From IMG/VR virus record IMGVR_UViG_3300035181_000829, positions 1 to 64,000 of that record: a DNA stretch of 64,000 bases, one strand, 5' to 3'. This DNA is from a virus. Shown one piece after another: positions 34,309 to 42,616 of the stretch; position 1 is the first letter of the stretch; every line of letters begins with the position of its first letter. The notes beneath the pieces are model-generated. The model worked only from the letters and a program-made list of their open reading frames with translations, ran no database searches and was not told the DNA's origin. The translations under genes were made by a program, and so were the position numbers.

Positions 34309-35175
34309 TTACTTCGTCTTGCTACGGCTTACCGTGCGTTTCTTCGCGGTGACGGTAGGGGCGGCGGGTTTCTTCGCATTTGCCGACGCTACAATCGATT
34401 GCAAGTCGGCGGCGGCGACCATCGCTTCCATGATCTTGGTGTATGGAACGTCTGCCGCGTCCGCCATCTTGATCACTTCTTTCAGCTTCACATTGGTCGC
34501 TTCATCAATCTGGAAATAGTGGTGCTCTTTACCGCCGAACGAGAACACCATGTATCCACGGTCGAGCTGACTTCCGCTTTCCTTGAAGATGCGGTTCAGC
34601 ACAGATGACAGGTCGTCAACCGACTTGATCGTTTCCTTCGCCTCGTCCAACTTCTTGCGCTGCGCGGGCGTCATGTTGGCCTTTGCCGATTCGATCAAAA
34701 CCTCGAAACGTTTGGAGTCATGGAAGCCCATCTCGCGCTGCACCGTCTTGGGGTCACTGCCTTTTACAAGCTGACTATACAGCTTGACCAGTTTTGCCTT
34801 GTCGGTCACGTCGCCGCGAAGAACGTTCCGCTTGGTCAACGCGAGCTTCTTTTCACGGTCGGTCCAGTTCTTTAGGATAACCGGAACCTCGTGGTATCCG
34901 AGAACCTTCGCCGCTTTCAAGCGGTGGTGCCCGGAACCGATTTCATACCAGCCTTTCTTGCCGGGGGCTTCGCGAGCGAGGATCGGTTCATCGAACCCTT
35001 GCTCGCGGATTTCTTCCACAAGCGCGTCAAACACTGTTTCCGACATGACGTTGGGGTTGTCCTCGTCGGGGATCAACCTATCAACCGAAATGTAGACAAT
35101 ATTCGGCTTCGTTTTGTCATCTGTTGCCTCCTGCACGGGGGCGGGCGTAATGGCAGCGCGCTTACGGATGGGCAT
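34309..35175 (-). CDS. ParB/Srx-domain protein
   Basis: Protein of 288 residues. Residues about 27-105 form a ParB/sulfiredoxin-like domain (VDRLIPDEDNPNVMSETVFDALVEEI, YEIGSGHHRLKAAKVLGYHEVPVIL); GHHRLKAAK occupies the nucleotide-binding GxxRxxA position. The C-terminal half has a helical region and a strongly basic end (KKRTVSRSKTK). The family includes CTP-binding DNA partition proteins and phage nucleases. Because it sits beside the terminase in a genome full of a short palindrome, it is one candidate reader of that site. The palindrome itself occurs in its own gene (34392, DLQSIVASA). Confidence 0.8.
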   Translation of the reverse strand: MPIRKRAAITPAPVQEATDDKTKPNIVYISVDRLIPDEDNPNVMSETVFDALVEEIREQGFDEPILAREAPGKKGWYEIGSGHHRLKAAKVLGYHEVPVILKNWTDREKKLALTKRNVLRGDVTDKAKLVKLYSQLVKGSDPKTVQREMGFHDSKRFEVLIESAKANMTPAQRKKLDEAKETIKSVDDLSSVLNRIFKESGSQLDRGYMVFSFGGKEHHYFQIDEATNVKLKEVIKMADAADVPYTKIMEAMVAAADLQSIVASANAKKPAAPTVTAKKRTVSRSKTK

Positions 35176-35178
35176 GGG

Positions 35179-35526
35179 TTATGTCCTGTTTTTGGTGAGG
35201 CGTTGATACAGATCGGGGTAGAGCCGCGCCAATTGCTCGTTGCTAAGGCGCGTGAACGTGTTCGATTGACAACGACAATACCAGTCTCCGGGGTAAAGGT
35301 AAACCTCCCCGAATGCAGCGGGCGCGGCGAGACCGTAGGTGAATGGCGGCTTGTCACCTTTTCGATGTTGCCGAAACCCTCTTGGCAGAGTGTAGGGCTG
35401 TATCTTCTTGCCGGTAGCCCACTCCACAAGCTTCTGGTCATTGGCCCCCGTGTATTGCATTGCATCGACCGGATTCAGCAATGCAACAGGCTTGCGTGAC
35501 TCTGGCATATAGTCATTGTAGGACAT
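35179..35526 (-). CDS. Small phage protein with PGDWY motif
   Basis: Protein of 115 residues with PVDAMQYTGANDQKLVEWATGK at the N-terminus and VYLYPGDWYCRCQSNTFTRLSNEQLARLYP at the C-terminus. This layout (xAxQYTG, then PGDW/Y, then a final helix) is a widespread phage family of unknown function. Confidence 0.6.
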   Translation of the reverse strand: MSYNDYMPESRKPVALLNPVDAMQYTGANDQKLVEWATGKKIQPYTLPRGFRQHRKGDKPPFTYGLAAPAAFGEVYLYPGDWYCRCQSNTFTRLSNEQLARLYPDLYQRLTKNRT

Positions 35527-35527
35527 T

Positions 35528-37090
35528 TTACACCTTTTTCTTTAGAAGAACTTTTCGTTTGGTTACCGACTTCATGTTGTCGAACACGTCGCGCCGAACG
35601 AACACTTCGTCGGGGCCGGTGCAAACATCGATGTATCCTACATAGCGCATCGCATGGTGGATAGTTCCCCTGCCGTATGTCCACGTAGAACGTATGCCTA
35701 GGTCGCCGATGGAGATGCCCATATTACCGCATTCGCGCAGATACTCGACAATATCACCAAACGTATACCGCTCGCCTTTCAGTTCGGACAAGAAGCCAAG
35801 AATAGCCCCGGAAGTTTTGAAGCGCGAAAGAGGTTCCCGCGCTACGGCTTCGATCTTGTCGCACAAGATGATCATGTTGATCGGCGCGTTGAAAGTTTCC
35901 CTGATCCTTTCGCGCCACGGGGCAATCTGATCCCGCGCCCATTGCGGATCGTCCTTGATGGATGCAAGGTGAGCGATCAGTTGTGGCTTATCGCTACGCT
36001 TAACAACGAACGGGTAGTCAGGGAAGAAGGTCTGTTGGTAGTCCGCTTCCGGCATGATGATCGGAACGCCCATGTAAATTGCCTCGGACAAACCAACCGG
36101 GCAGTCAAGGTGCGACATGGGGGCGATACCTGCGTGCATTGTCCGCAGCAGCTTCAAGAAGTTCAAGCGCGGGTTATTTTCGATAAGGCGATACTGCGGG
36201 CTGTTGGCGTCGAAGTTCACGCCTACTTTTCCGAGTGCCTTTTTCATAGGCCCCCCAAGCGATCCAGAAAGCGAAACAATAAGCTGCGCATCGACGCCGG
36301 ATTTATACAGATACTCGAACCATGCAAGATGTTCCCTATAGCTGACGCCCATGATACGACCGACTGAGATGACCTTGAAGCCTGTTTCAAGCTTCCATCG
36401 ATCCGCATCGTAGATGGCATCGAGTTGGGAAATCTCGATACCGGATGGAACGATTATCGTCTTATCAAGCCATTTGCGGATCGTGCTCTGGGTATAAATT
36501 CCCTGCATCCCTTCGACCACTTCGGAACGGTTATGGTCAGAGATGAAAACGCTGCAATCGCTTGTAAGGTAGCCTTGGCACTGATTAAGCCAATAGGCGT
36601 CGCCTACGTGCGACCGTTTCGGTGTCTGTGGGAACTCCTCGATAAGTACCATTGGCAGGCCGTAGTGCTTGTCGGTGTAGTCGGTCCCTTGGTCATGAAA
36701 CCGTGGGCTTTCAAGCACACGTTTCTGCATGGAAGCCGCGCCGGTGCGGGCGGTGCAGATAACATCAATATGGTATTTGCCCGCGATCCGGTTGAACATG
36801 TTGAAGAAGTCGTCTGTAATAAGACCATCAACAATGAACTGGTCCTGAATATAGCTGGTGCGGATGATCCCAACGTTCGGATGGTTCTCGATTTCGTTGG
36901 CCTGATACTCAACGTCCGGTAGCATCCAGTAAACGAAATGGCCGCGCTTTACTAGTTCGCGGACCATCGAAACATACTTATTGTAGGTAGAAGATGAACC
37001 GAGGTTTGCAACCTGCACGTAAACGGGGTCTACAAGAACACGAAGGCGTGGCGCAGCTATCTGGCGATGCTGCCATTTTTGGTCTGACAT
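35528..37090 (-). CDS. GT-B glycosyltransferase (GT4-like)
   Basis: Protein of 520 residues. The N-terminal Rossmann half begins LRVLVDPVYVQVANLGSSSTY. The C-terminal half has IIVPSGIE, FKVISVGRIMGVSYREHL and the donor-site loop CPVGLSEAIYMGVPIIMPE, consistent with GT4-type enzymes. An additional C-terminal winged-helix-like part (FGDIVEYLRECGNMGISIGDLGIRS) ends in KRKVLLKKKV. The acceptor is unknown: phage DNA bases, virion proteins and host surface glycans are all possible. It is followed downstream by small phage proteins and preceded by a SLOG-fold gene. Confidence 0.75.
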   Translation of the reverse strand: MSDQKWQHRQIAAPRLRVLVDPVYVQVANLGSSSTYNKYVSMVRELVKRGHFVYWMLPDVEYQANEIENHPNVGIIRTSYIQDQFIVDGLITDDFFNMFNRIAGKYHIDVICTARTGAASMQKRVLESPRFHDQGTDYTDKHYGLPMVLIEEFPQTPKRSHVGDAYWLNQCQGYLTSDCSVFISDHNRSEVVEGMQGIYTQSTIRKWLDKTIIVPSGIEISQLDAIYDADRWKLETGFKVISVGRIMGVSYREHLAWFEYLYKSGVDAQLIVSLSGSLGGPMKKALGKVGVNFDANSPQYRLIENNPRLNFLKLLRTMHAGIAPMSHLDCPVGLSEAIYMGVPIIMPEADYQQTFFPDYPFVVKRSDKPQLIAHLASIKDDPQWARDQIAPWRERIRETFNAPINMIILCDKIEAVAREPLSRFKTSGAILGFLSELKGERYTFGDIVEYLRECGNMGISIGDLGIRSTWTYGRGTIHHAMRYVGYIDVCTGPDEVFVRRDVFDNMKSVTKRKVLLKKKV

Positions 37091-37096
37091 GGGGGA

Positions 37097-37513
37097 TTAC
37101 TCCGCTGAGAGTGGATAGATGGTCGCCACCTTGTTCATGTGCATGGCAAGCCCGATGGAATCTGGGATAGTGCCCGCGTAGCCATCCCAGAACACGACGA
37201 TATGAGTTGCCGACGCGACAATCTGACCGTTGCGAGCTTTGAATGCACTTTCGGGGCCAAGCTCACGGATTCTCGGTGATATTTTCGTCACTGGAATCCC
37301 GTTACTCTCCGCCCATTTGACGATGATTTCCTCGACGCCTTTGCCCCCTCCGGTGAAGATGGCAATGTCTCGCATCGATAGATTGTGTCTTACAAGGTGG
37401 TTCATCAAAACCTTGATGACATAGGCTTCGTTCTTGTAGACACTTCCACGGAAATCCCGAACTCCGATGATGCCTACCGAGTGGTTGTGCTTGCCGGGAT
37501 TTGGGATTGACAT
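37097..37513 (-). CDS. SLOG-fold (DUF2493/YspA-like) protein
   Basis: Protein of 138 residues with VGIIGVRDFRG, DIAIFTGGGKGVEEIIVKWAESNGIP, ISPRIRELG, FKARNGQIVASATHIVVFWDG and IYPLSAE, in the order of SLOG nucleotide-binding proteins. The GGGKGVE loop should hold a nucleotide or nucleotide sugar. The stop is seven bases from the start of the glycosyltransferase, so the two may be a functional pair. Confidence 0.75.
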   Translation of the reverse strand: MSIPNPGKHNHSVGIIGVRDFRGSVYKNEAYVIKVLMNHLVRHNLSMRDIAIFTGGGKGVEEIIVKWAESNGIPVTKISPRIRELGPESAFKARNGQIVASATHIVVFWDGYAGTIPDSIGLAMHMNKVATIYPLSAE

Positions 37514-37540
37514 GGGCTACCTCTGGCTGAGCGTGTTGAA

Positions 37541-38065
37541 TTACTTATCTATGGTAGTATAATCTCCTTCGATAATCAAGCTGCTGTCGTGTTGCAAATC
37601 AATCTTCCGAACTTCGGTCACTTTTACCCTTTGTTTATAAGCACTTCGGGGTGTAGATGGTGGAGCTACAACACTAATTTTCTTGGAACTGATGATGGTG
37701 GCCTTGCCTGTTTGCCTCTGTGGATCGGCAAGCTCGGCGACCGCCCCAAGAACACCATTAGCATCCCGCGTGAGCGATACCGTTACCGAAACCCGTAATG
37801 GACGCTCATCTGCTTTATCAGCCTGTGACCTATCCGTAACTATAAGCGTCCGCACGTTGATGCCGCTGGATGAAAGTTTCTTTTCGCCGATAGGTTCGTA
37901 AAGATAACCTTCGTCTATCAATTCCTTGATGCGAGCCGTGCAGCTCGACATGGTAAGTCCGGTGCCTTTGGCTACTTCCTTGCGAGTGCATCCGGGGTTC
38001 ATATCGACGTAGTTGTAAACGTCAAAGCGAACACCTTGTAATACCGAGTTTCTGCCGCCGTTCAT
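37541..38065 (-). CDS. Winged-helix (MarR-like) regulator
   Basis: Protein of 174 residues. VRFDVYNYVDMNPGCTRKEVAKGTGLTMSSCTARIKELIDEGYLYE is a clear winged helix-turn-helix at residues about 12-60. The rest has no recognised family. It overlaps the upstream gene by four bases. It is a candidate regulator for the structural operon or reader of the dispersed palindromes, since winged-helix proteins commonly bind inverted repeats as dimers. Confidence 0.65.
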   Translation of the reverse strand: MNGGRNSVLQGVRFDVYNYVDMNPGCTRKEVAKGTGLTMSSCTARIKELIDEGYLYEPIGEKKLSSSGINVRTLIVTDRSQADKADERPLRVSVTVSLTRDANGVLGAVAELADPQRQTGKATIISSKKISVVAPPSTPRSAYKQRVKVTEVRKIDLQHDSSLIIEGDYTTIDK

Positions 38066-39015
38066 ATCACGATTCCTTTGTCTTTGAGAAGGTAATCTTG
38101 CCGTTCGAGAAATTTGGAACTGGTTGGCACTTTTGGTAATACACGACCTATGTGTTCCTCCACAAAGTTAACTAATATAGCAATTACGGCAATATAAGAA
38201 TCGGTGAAGTTACCACCTTCAACGAGATACTGATGAATGTAGCAATCGATTGCAAGAAGTGTGGTTATCACTGCAACTCGGTAGGCGTCATCCACCTCTT
38301 GCAAAAAGTTAAGCCTAATAGTGCCCATATCGCACACAAGCGGCTTTTCGTCAGCGAGAAATCCGTGATTTACGTTCTGCTCAACAAGAGTGACGATATT
38401 TTCTTGAGTAAGCCCTCGGGAATGGCGAAGGAATAGCCCAACCCCTACGTCAATGGCGGTGCGCGGGTTACAAATTCCAGCAGTCTGATAGAATTTGTCT
38501 GCCCTATCACTTCGCATGTTAAGTGATGCCATATGCAAGAGGGCACCGTATACCTGTTTCCAATATTTAGATATTTGGCTGGACGGCCTATCGTAATCGC
38601 CATTTGTTACTGCAACCATCTGCGCAAGTTGCAAGAGTATAAGGTCAGAATAAGACTGCCTACGCATGAAAAGCTCAACGTAGGCTTTGTGCCGAATGGC
38701 TGGGTTAGGGTTTGCCGCAGTGTCTACACCGCCGCTCCACACTGACTGTCGGTGTAATGCGAAGTCAAAGATTTTTTCGTGATGGGTTATAGCGACAAGC
38801 AATGGCTGTTCATACTTTTCAGAATCGCTGGCCTCTATATTCACAAGAACGGATTCAACATCTTCGTGTGTCCACCCGCTATTCGTCATCCACTCTACAA
38901 ATTTTGCAGTCTTATCCGGCGCAACAGCAAGCTGTTCTGCCATCCTCTTTATGAGTTCTTCGCGCCGCAATTGCCTAGCCGCAAAGGTGGTGCCGGTTAC
39001 GTTGATATTTCTCAT
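38062..39015 (-). CDS. Unknown 317-residue helical protein
   Basis: ATG start, overlapping both neighbours by four bases. It is almost entirely helical (RREELIKRMAEQLAVAPDKTAKFVEWM, YVELFMRRQSYSDLILLQLAQMVAV). The palindrome at 38243-38252 is read as LAIDCYI, a different frame from the usual LQSI. No family is recognised. Confidence 0.6.
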   Translation of the reverse strand: MRNINVTGTTFAARQLRREELIKRMAEQLAVAPDKTAKFVEWMTNSGWTHEDVESVLVNIEASDSEKYEQPLLVAITHHEKIFDFALHRQSVWSGGVDTAANPNPAIRHKAYVELFMRRQSYSDLILLQLAQMVAVTNGDYDRPSSQISKYWKQVYGALLHMASLNMRSDRADKFYQTAGICNPRTAIDVGVGLFLRHSRGLTQENIVTLVEQNVNHGFLADEKPLVCDMGTIRLNFLQEVDDAYRVAVITTLLAIDCYIHQYLVEGGNFTDSYIAVIAILVNFVEEHIGRVLPKVPTSSKFLERQDYLLKDKGIVI

Positions 39016-39416
39016 ATGAATTTGCCTACTTGCTTGCAGAGCCGAAGATAGCAGCCGAGGACAGCACGCCAGTAAATGTCATCGCAGCTTACCTGCATAG
39101 TGACGGGACGCAGGTATCCGTAATCAGGCTCCACGTCATAATTCGTGTAAGTCATTGTGACCCGAAAAGTAGGGTGTGCTTTATTCAACTGCAATGTGCT
39201 GGTTTGGCAATCGGCGCGTGTAGATATACGGGTAGCAAATTCGTATGCGCCTTTGTTCGGCTTTTCGCCTACGCACTCCGCAATGCGCATGACCGTGGCG
39301 GCTTCTGCGCCTTCCTCGGTTTGCTGCAATCGATTGTAAAGGTCGTCAACGAGTGCGGTGAACTTGGCTTGCGCAAGTTTCTTGACGGGCACTCGGACGA
39401 TGATTTTCCGAGACAT
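39012..39416 (-). CDS. Unknown protein with basic N-terminus
   Basis: Protein of 134 residues starting MSRKIIVRVPVKK, like several neighbours. The palindrome at 39327-39336 falls within LYNRLQQTEE. The C-terminal part is cysteine-containing and beta-rich (FRVTMTYTNYDVEPDYGYLRPVTMQ). No family recognised. Confidence 0.55.
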   Translation of the reverse strand: MSRKIIVRVPVKKLAQAKFTALVDDLYNRLQQTEEGAEAATVMRIAECVGEKPNKGAYEFATRISTRADCQTSTLQLNKAHPTFRVTMTYTNYDVEPDYGYLRPVTMQVSCDDIYWRAVLGCYLRLCKQVGKFI

Positions 39417-39435
39417 GGTATGGACCCTTAAATGT

Positions 39436-39466
39436 GTTAGCCGGGCGAGGAAACGACCCGGCTAAC
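39436..39466 (-). terminator. Strong hairpin after GH108 endolysin gene
   Basis: GTTAGCCGGG pairs with CCCGGCTAAC around an 11-base loop. No run of T follows, so it may act as a Rho-assisted or processing hairpin between the endolysin and the next gene. Confidence 0.55.
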
Positions 39467-39509
39467 TTGAGATGAGAAGATCGACGGAGAACCGATCCTG
39501 ATGGAAAGT

Positions 39510-40142
39510 TTAGACGAATTGGCCGGGATTGTCAAGGTAGTAGCGGTTCTCTATTGGGGAGATATGTGTGGCATTGGGGGAGAAGAACTGCTGCGCCCGG
39601 ATGATCCAGCCACCAAGCTGCCCGTTGGGCGTAATTGCATACTTGCGCATGGCCGGATTTCGGGCAACGAGGCCGTAGTAGAACTTTAGCCTTGCGTGAA
39701 CGTAAACGTCGTTCAACTCGCCCGGATAGCTGTCCATCGCGACGGCGCGGAAGGTCGCACCAAGGGTATGCGGGCCAATGGCACCGTCGATGGTCAGCGG
39801 CGCGTCGATCCTGTATGACACGATTTCCTGTAGCAGCTTGACCGACTGTGACCCCGCGTTCACGTTCATGTCGTAGACGTTCGCTTGCAGCGAATCCGGC
39901 AACATGTTGATCTTTGGCCCAACGAAGTAGTTCTTTTCGAAAATTTGGGCGGCGAGGTCAGGGGTCATCAGTTGCACATCGAGGGCGTTGATCGTGCCAT
40001 CGTGGTTGAGGTCGAGGCCAAGCCCGCGCATCGTGGCGAGTGTGACGCCATCCTTTGTCGGTCCTCCGGGGTCAGCCGGATCGTTGGTATATTTGTCACC
40101 TTCGCTACGAAGGATGCCAAGGGTTATATCTCTCACATTCAT
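39510..40142 (-). CDS. GH108 muramidase endolysin with calcium-loop insert
   Basis: Protein of 210 residues. The N-terminus RSEGDKYTNDPADPGGPTKDGVT is the GH108 signature with catalytic Glu14. Residues about 44-60 (DLNHDGTINALDVQLMT) form an EF-hand/dockerin-like loop inside the domain. A C-terminal PG_binding_3-like part follows (YRIDAPLTIDGAIGPHTLGATFRAV, YYGLVARNPAMRKY). It should hydrolyse the glycan strand. No signal peptide is visible, so release would need a holin. Together with the DUF3380 enzyme at 282-1451 the phage has two unrelated muramidases. Confidence 0.88.
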   Translation of the reverse strand: MNVRDITLGILRSEGDKYTNDPADPGGPTKDGVTLATMRGLGLDLNHDGTINALDVQLMTPDLAAQIFEKNYFVGPKINMLPDSLQANVYDMNVNAGSQSVKLLQEIVSYRIDAPLTIDGAIGPHTLGATFRAVAMDSYPGELNDVYVHARLKFYYGLVARNPAMRKYAITPNGQLGGWIIRAQQFFSPNATHISPIENRYYLDNPGQFV

Positions 40143-40152
40143 CGGAAGCTCC

Positions 40153-40371
40153 TTAAACTTGTTTGTCCATCCACCATTTGGCGATGTCTATTTCGATCAT
40201 ATCGCCGGGGGCGGCGGTTTCGATTACTTCCAAGCTTTCTCCGCTCATGTTGGATTTGGGTATCCAGAGGCCAGACCGGACACCGTAGTCTGGGTGCGTG
40301 AAGGAACAACAGAACGCCAAGTCACGCTCGTCCTCTGCACGCACCAACATCGTAATAAAGCGGTCGATCAT
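40153..40371 (-). CDS. Small unknown protein
   Basis: Protein of 72 residues whose ATG overlaps the HU stop. The sequence RFITMLVRAEDERDLAFCCSFTHPDYG and ESLEVIETAAPGDMIEIDIAKWWM is compact, without a recognised family. Confidence 0.5.
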   Translation of the reverse strand: MIDRFITMLVRAEDERDLAFCCSFTHPDYGVRSGLWIPKSNMSGESLEVIETAAPGDMIEIDIAKWWMDKQV

Positions 40372-40646
40372 TACAACACCATTTCCTTGAGGACTTTGGC
40401 CGGGGTGAACTTGATTTTCTTCTTGGCAGGAATGTCGATGGGTTCCCCGGTCATCGGGTTGCGGCCCTTGCGCGCCGCGCTTTCCTTGGCAGAGAACTTG
40501 CCGAAGCCCGTTATAAGCACGGAATCATCGTTTGCCATGATGGTGCTGATGTTAGCAAATGCTGCATCGATGATTTCCCGCACATCGGCGCGGCGGATGC
40601 CGGTCTTCGCCGCAACGATAACGATGAGGTCATTCATGGTAGCCAT
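40371..40646 (-). CDS. HU/IHF-type DNA-binding protein
   Basis: Protein of 91 residues from ATG 40646 with AGAGAGGA upstream. MNDLIVIVAAKTGIRRADVREIIDAAF is the dimerisation helix pair, and the GFGKFSAKESAARKGRNPMTGEPIDIPAKKKIKFTPAK region is the DNA-binding arm with the conserved RNPMTG. It bends or compacts DNA and could assist packaging, recombination or looping between the dispersed sites. Confidence 0.92.
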   Translation of the reverse strand: MATMNDLIVIVAAKTGIRRADVREIIDAAFANISTIMANDDSVLITGFGKFSAKESAARKGRNPMTGEPIDIPAKKKIKFTPAKVLKEMVL

Positions 40647-40926
40647 AGTAGTATCCTCTCTCTGGTTTGATTGTCTCAAAGATGGTTGACAGGGGGGTGA
40701 GGGCACTAAGACCCTCAGGCCAAGGCCCGCTATAGACGATACATATAACGTCTATGGATACCTTGCGATATTCGACTGTAAGGGCTACAGGATCAAAGAT
40801 TGCGTAGCCGTTGATTGAGGGGTTTCGCACACAGAGGTAGCCGTCGCCGCCCGGAGCGTATTCAGTGCACAACAGCGGCCCTACGACCGTATCAAGTATG
40901 AGAATCTGATCCCTTAGCTTTGCCAT
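40630..40926 (-). CDS. Small unknown protein
   Basis: Protein of 98 residues from ATG 40926 (MAKLRDQILILDTVVGPLLC), overlapping the HU gene by 17 bases. Beta-rich (YLCVRNPSINGYAIFDPVALTVEYRK). No family. Confidence 0.5.
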   Translation of the reverse strand: MAKLRDQILILDTVVGPLLCTEYAPGGDGYLCVRNPSINGYAIFDPVALTVEYRKVSIDVICIVYSGPWPEGLSALTPLSTIFETIKPERGYYYGYHE

Positions 40927-41065
40927 CGACATACATCGCCTCAAATAAAAGAACGCGCCGCAGCGCCGCCTTCCTCATGTCCTCTGTCGCAGGCTTATCC
41001 GGCGACAGCAATTCACGCATGTCGCGAATAAGTAACTTACCCGCTTCCTCCGGTATGTCTGGCAT
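40892..41065 (-). CDS. Small unknown protein
   Basis: 57 residues from ATG 41065 (MPDIPEEAGKLLIRDMRELL); overlaps its downstream neighbour. Helical and charged, unassigned. Confidence 0.45.
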   Translation of the reverse strand: MPDIPEEAGKLLIRDMRELLSPDKPATEDMRKAALRRVLLFEAMYVDGKAKGSDSHT

Positions 41066-41252
41066 GACGTTCCCTTTCGCTTGCAATCGATTGTATTACG
41101 CGGGTTAACGTAGCGTAGTCCTGTTCCAGAGTGATGATATTGATGGTTTTCCCCGCGCGCAGGACCAAGGTCGGTGTAAACCCGGCTGGGGCGTTGGCGA
41201 TAAGGGCAAGCGCCGCAGCGCGGTCATTTTCGCTTAGCAATAGCGTCGGCAT
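41037..41252 (-). CDS. Small unknown protein
   Basis: 71 residues from ATG 41252 (MPTLLLSENDRAAALALIAN). The palindrome at 41084-41093 lies in frame near the C-terminus (RVIQSIASER). Unassigned. Confidence 0.45.
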   Translation of the reverse strand: MPTLLLSENDRAAALALIANAPAGFTPTLVLRAGKTINIITLEQDYATLTRVIQSIASERERHARHTGGSG

Positions 41253-41278
41253 TGCCGGTGACCTGCGACGGATGCCCA

Positions 41279-41938
41279 CTAGAATACCCTCGGTGTGCGG
41301 CCACGTAGTTTGCCAGCCCAAGAATCCCGCATGATCTTGGGCATTTGCGCCACAGTCAATTTGTCCTCTTTCAGCATGGCAAGCCCGCGAAAGCGCAGTT
41401 CAGTTGCGCACTGTTGCGCGGTATACGTCCGCAGGCAAACACCTTCCCGCCATTCTTCGGCATACACCATAGGCCGGTTGGGTAGTATCTGTGGCGACCC
41501 CTCGTTGTCGAACACGATCATACCATCGGGTTTGACCATAAAGAACGTGCTCGGTTTCCTGGGATCGACAGTCATATCAACAAACGCACCAGTGGCGAGT
41601 TGCCTTTGTCGCACCGATTCCTTCACACCTATGTATGATGGAAGTGCCAGCCACGGACAAACGCGCAATGCGTATTCCGCACATTTCTGGTGCATCGGCG
41701 GATCACGATAGCAGCCGCGCGGATCGAGTGCAGACCGAATACCACCAAGCAGGAAAGCATCCTTGTTCAGTTTCTCCCCGCAGATCGCACACAGACCGCC
41801 AAGAATAGCCTGCATCACCATCCGGTTATCGTTGATCGCAAATTCCGGTCTGTTCATGGGTCCACGGTAAGCGATGAACGGAACAGGGTATCCGTTGTGC
41901 ATCGGCAGCTTGGCTATGCCTTCTGTCATAACGGCCAT
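41279..41938 (-). CDS. Unknown protein with CxxC-HxxC metal motif
   Basis: Protein of 219 residues from ATG 41938 (MAVMTEGIAK, AAGG upstream). GGLCAICGEKLNKDAFLLGG and PPMHQKCAEYALRVCPWLA suggest a zinc site resembling HNH-associated or plasmid-borne small enzyme domains. The C-terminal half (FFMVKPDGMIVFDNEGSP) is beta-rich. No catalytic residues can be named. Confidence 0.55.
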   Translation of the reverse strand: MAVMTEGIAKLPMHNGYPVPFIAYRGPMNRPEFAINDNRMVMQAILGGLCAICGEKLNKDAFLLGGIRSALDPRGCYRDPPMHQKCAEYALRVCPWLALPSYIGVKESVRQRQLATGAFVDMTVDPRKPSTFFMVKPDGMIVFDNEGSPQILPNRPMVYAEEWREGVCLRTYTAQQCATELRFRGLAMLKEDKLTVAQMPKIMRDSWAGKLRGRTPRVF

Positions 41939-41948
41939 ACCTGAACCC

Positions 41949-42155
41949 TTATGTTGCCGCATGATCGACCACATCAGTCTTTTCCACATCAAGAAAATGT
42001 TTGAGCGTATCCAGCAACGCTTGTGTGCACCAAGCCTCCCGCTCTCTGCGCACCATCACAGTATCCGTAACGATGAACCCATCATCAACCTTGGTTCCCG
42101 CTGTAACGAGGTGAATCGTAATCCCACTGTAGTAAGTCGTCCGTTCGTCTGCCAT
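41949..42155 (-). CDS. Small unknown protein
   Basis: 68 residues; a beta N-terminus (YYSGITIHLVTAGTKVDDG) and a helical C-terminus. Unassigned member of the tightly packed strip. Confidence 0.45.
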   Translation of the reverse strand: MADERTTYYSGITIHLVTAGTKVDDGFIVTDTVMVRREREAWCTQALLDTLKHFLDVEKTDVVDHAAT

Positions 42156-42159
42156 TATT

Positions 42160-42345
42160 TCAACTTTCGGGATAGAGTTTTTCTAGTTCTCCGAGGCTCA
42201 TGTGCTCGTGTTCGACGGGAAGTGTTACAGCGTCCTTGATCTTGCGTTTTCTCCCATCAGAGTTGATCGTCATCGGGAAGGAATCCTGCGAACGAGCGGA
42301 CCATTGTCCGGTGATAAGCATCTCCCTGTAGAAGTATACGGCCAT
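42160..42345 (-). CDS. Small unknown protein
   Basis: 61 residues from ATG 42345 (MAVYFYREMLITGQWSARSQ) with AGAGG upstream. The start lies inside the end of the upstream gene. Unassigned. Confidence 0.45.
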   Translation of the reverse strand: MAVYFYREMLITGQWSARSQDSFPMTINSDGRKRKIKDAVTLPVEHEHMSLGELEKLYPES

Positions 42346-42616
42346 CTGACAACCTCTTATGTTCTTCGTCGTCGTTTTCTGGAAGCAATTCCTCGTATAC
42401 TCTTTCCGTGACCTCTTCATAACCAATTTCAGCGGCGAGGAAGTCGGTGACCCGCTGCGCGACGGCGTTGACTAACTCACGGTCGCGCCGGTCGCGGACG
42501 CCTATACTGGACAGGCCATCGAGCATCTCTAATCTTGCCATCATCCGCTGCTCGACCTCAGTGAAATCGACAGTGACAAGAGTGTCTGTTGCCAACAACT
42601 CGCTAAGCAATGGCAT
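42257..42616 (-). CDS. Unknown acidic helical protein
   Basis: 119 residues from ATG 42616 (MPLLSELLATDTLVTVDF). It ends in an acidic stretch (LLPENDDEEHKRLSDG). It overlaps the downstream gene by about 90 bases, more than usual, so one of the two ends may be wrong. Confidence 0.45.
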   Translation of the reverse strand: MPLLSELLATDTLVTVDFTEVEQRMMARLEMLDGLSSIGVRDRRDRELVNAVAQRVTDFLAAEIGYEEVTERVYEELLPENDDEEHKRLSDGRILLQGDAYHRTMVRSFAGFLPDDDQL

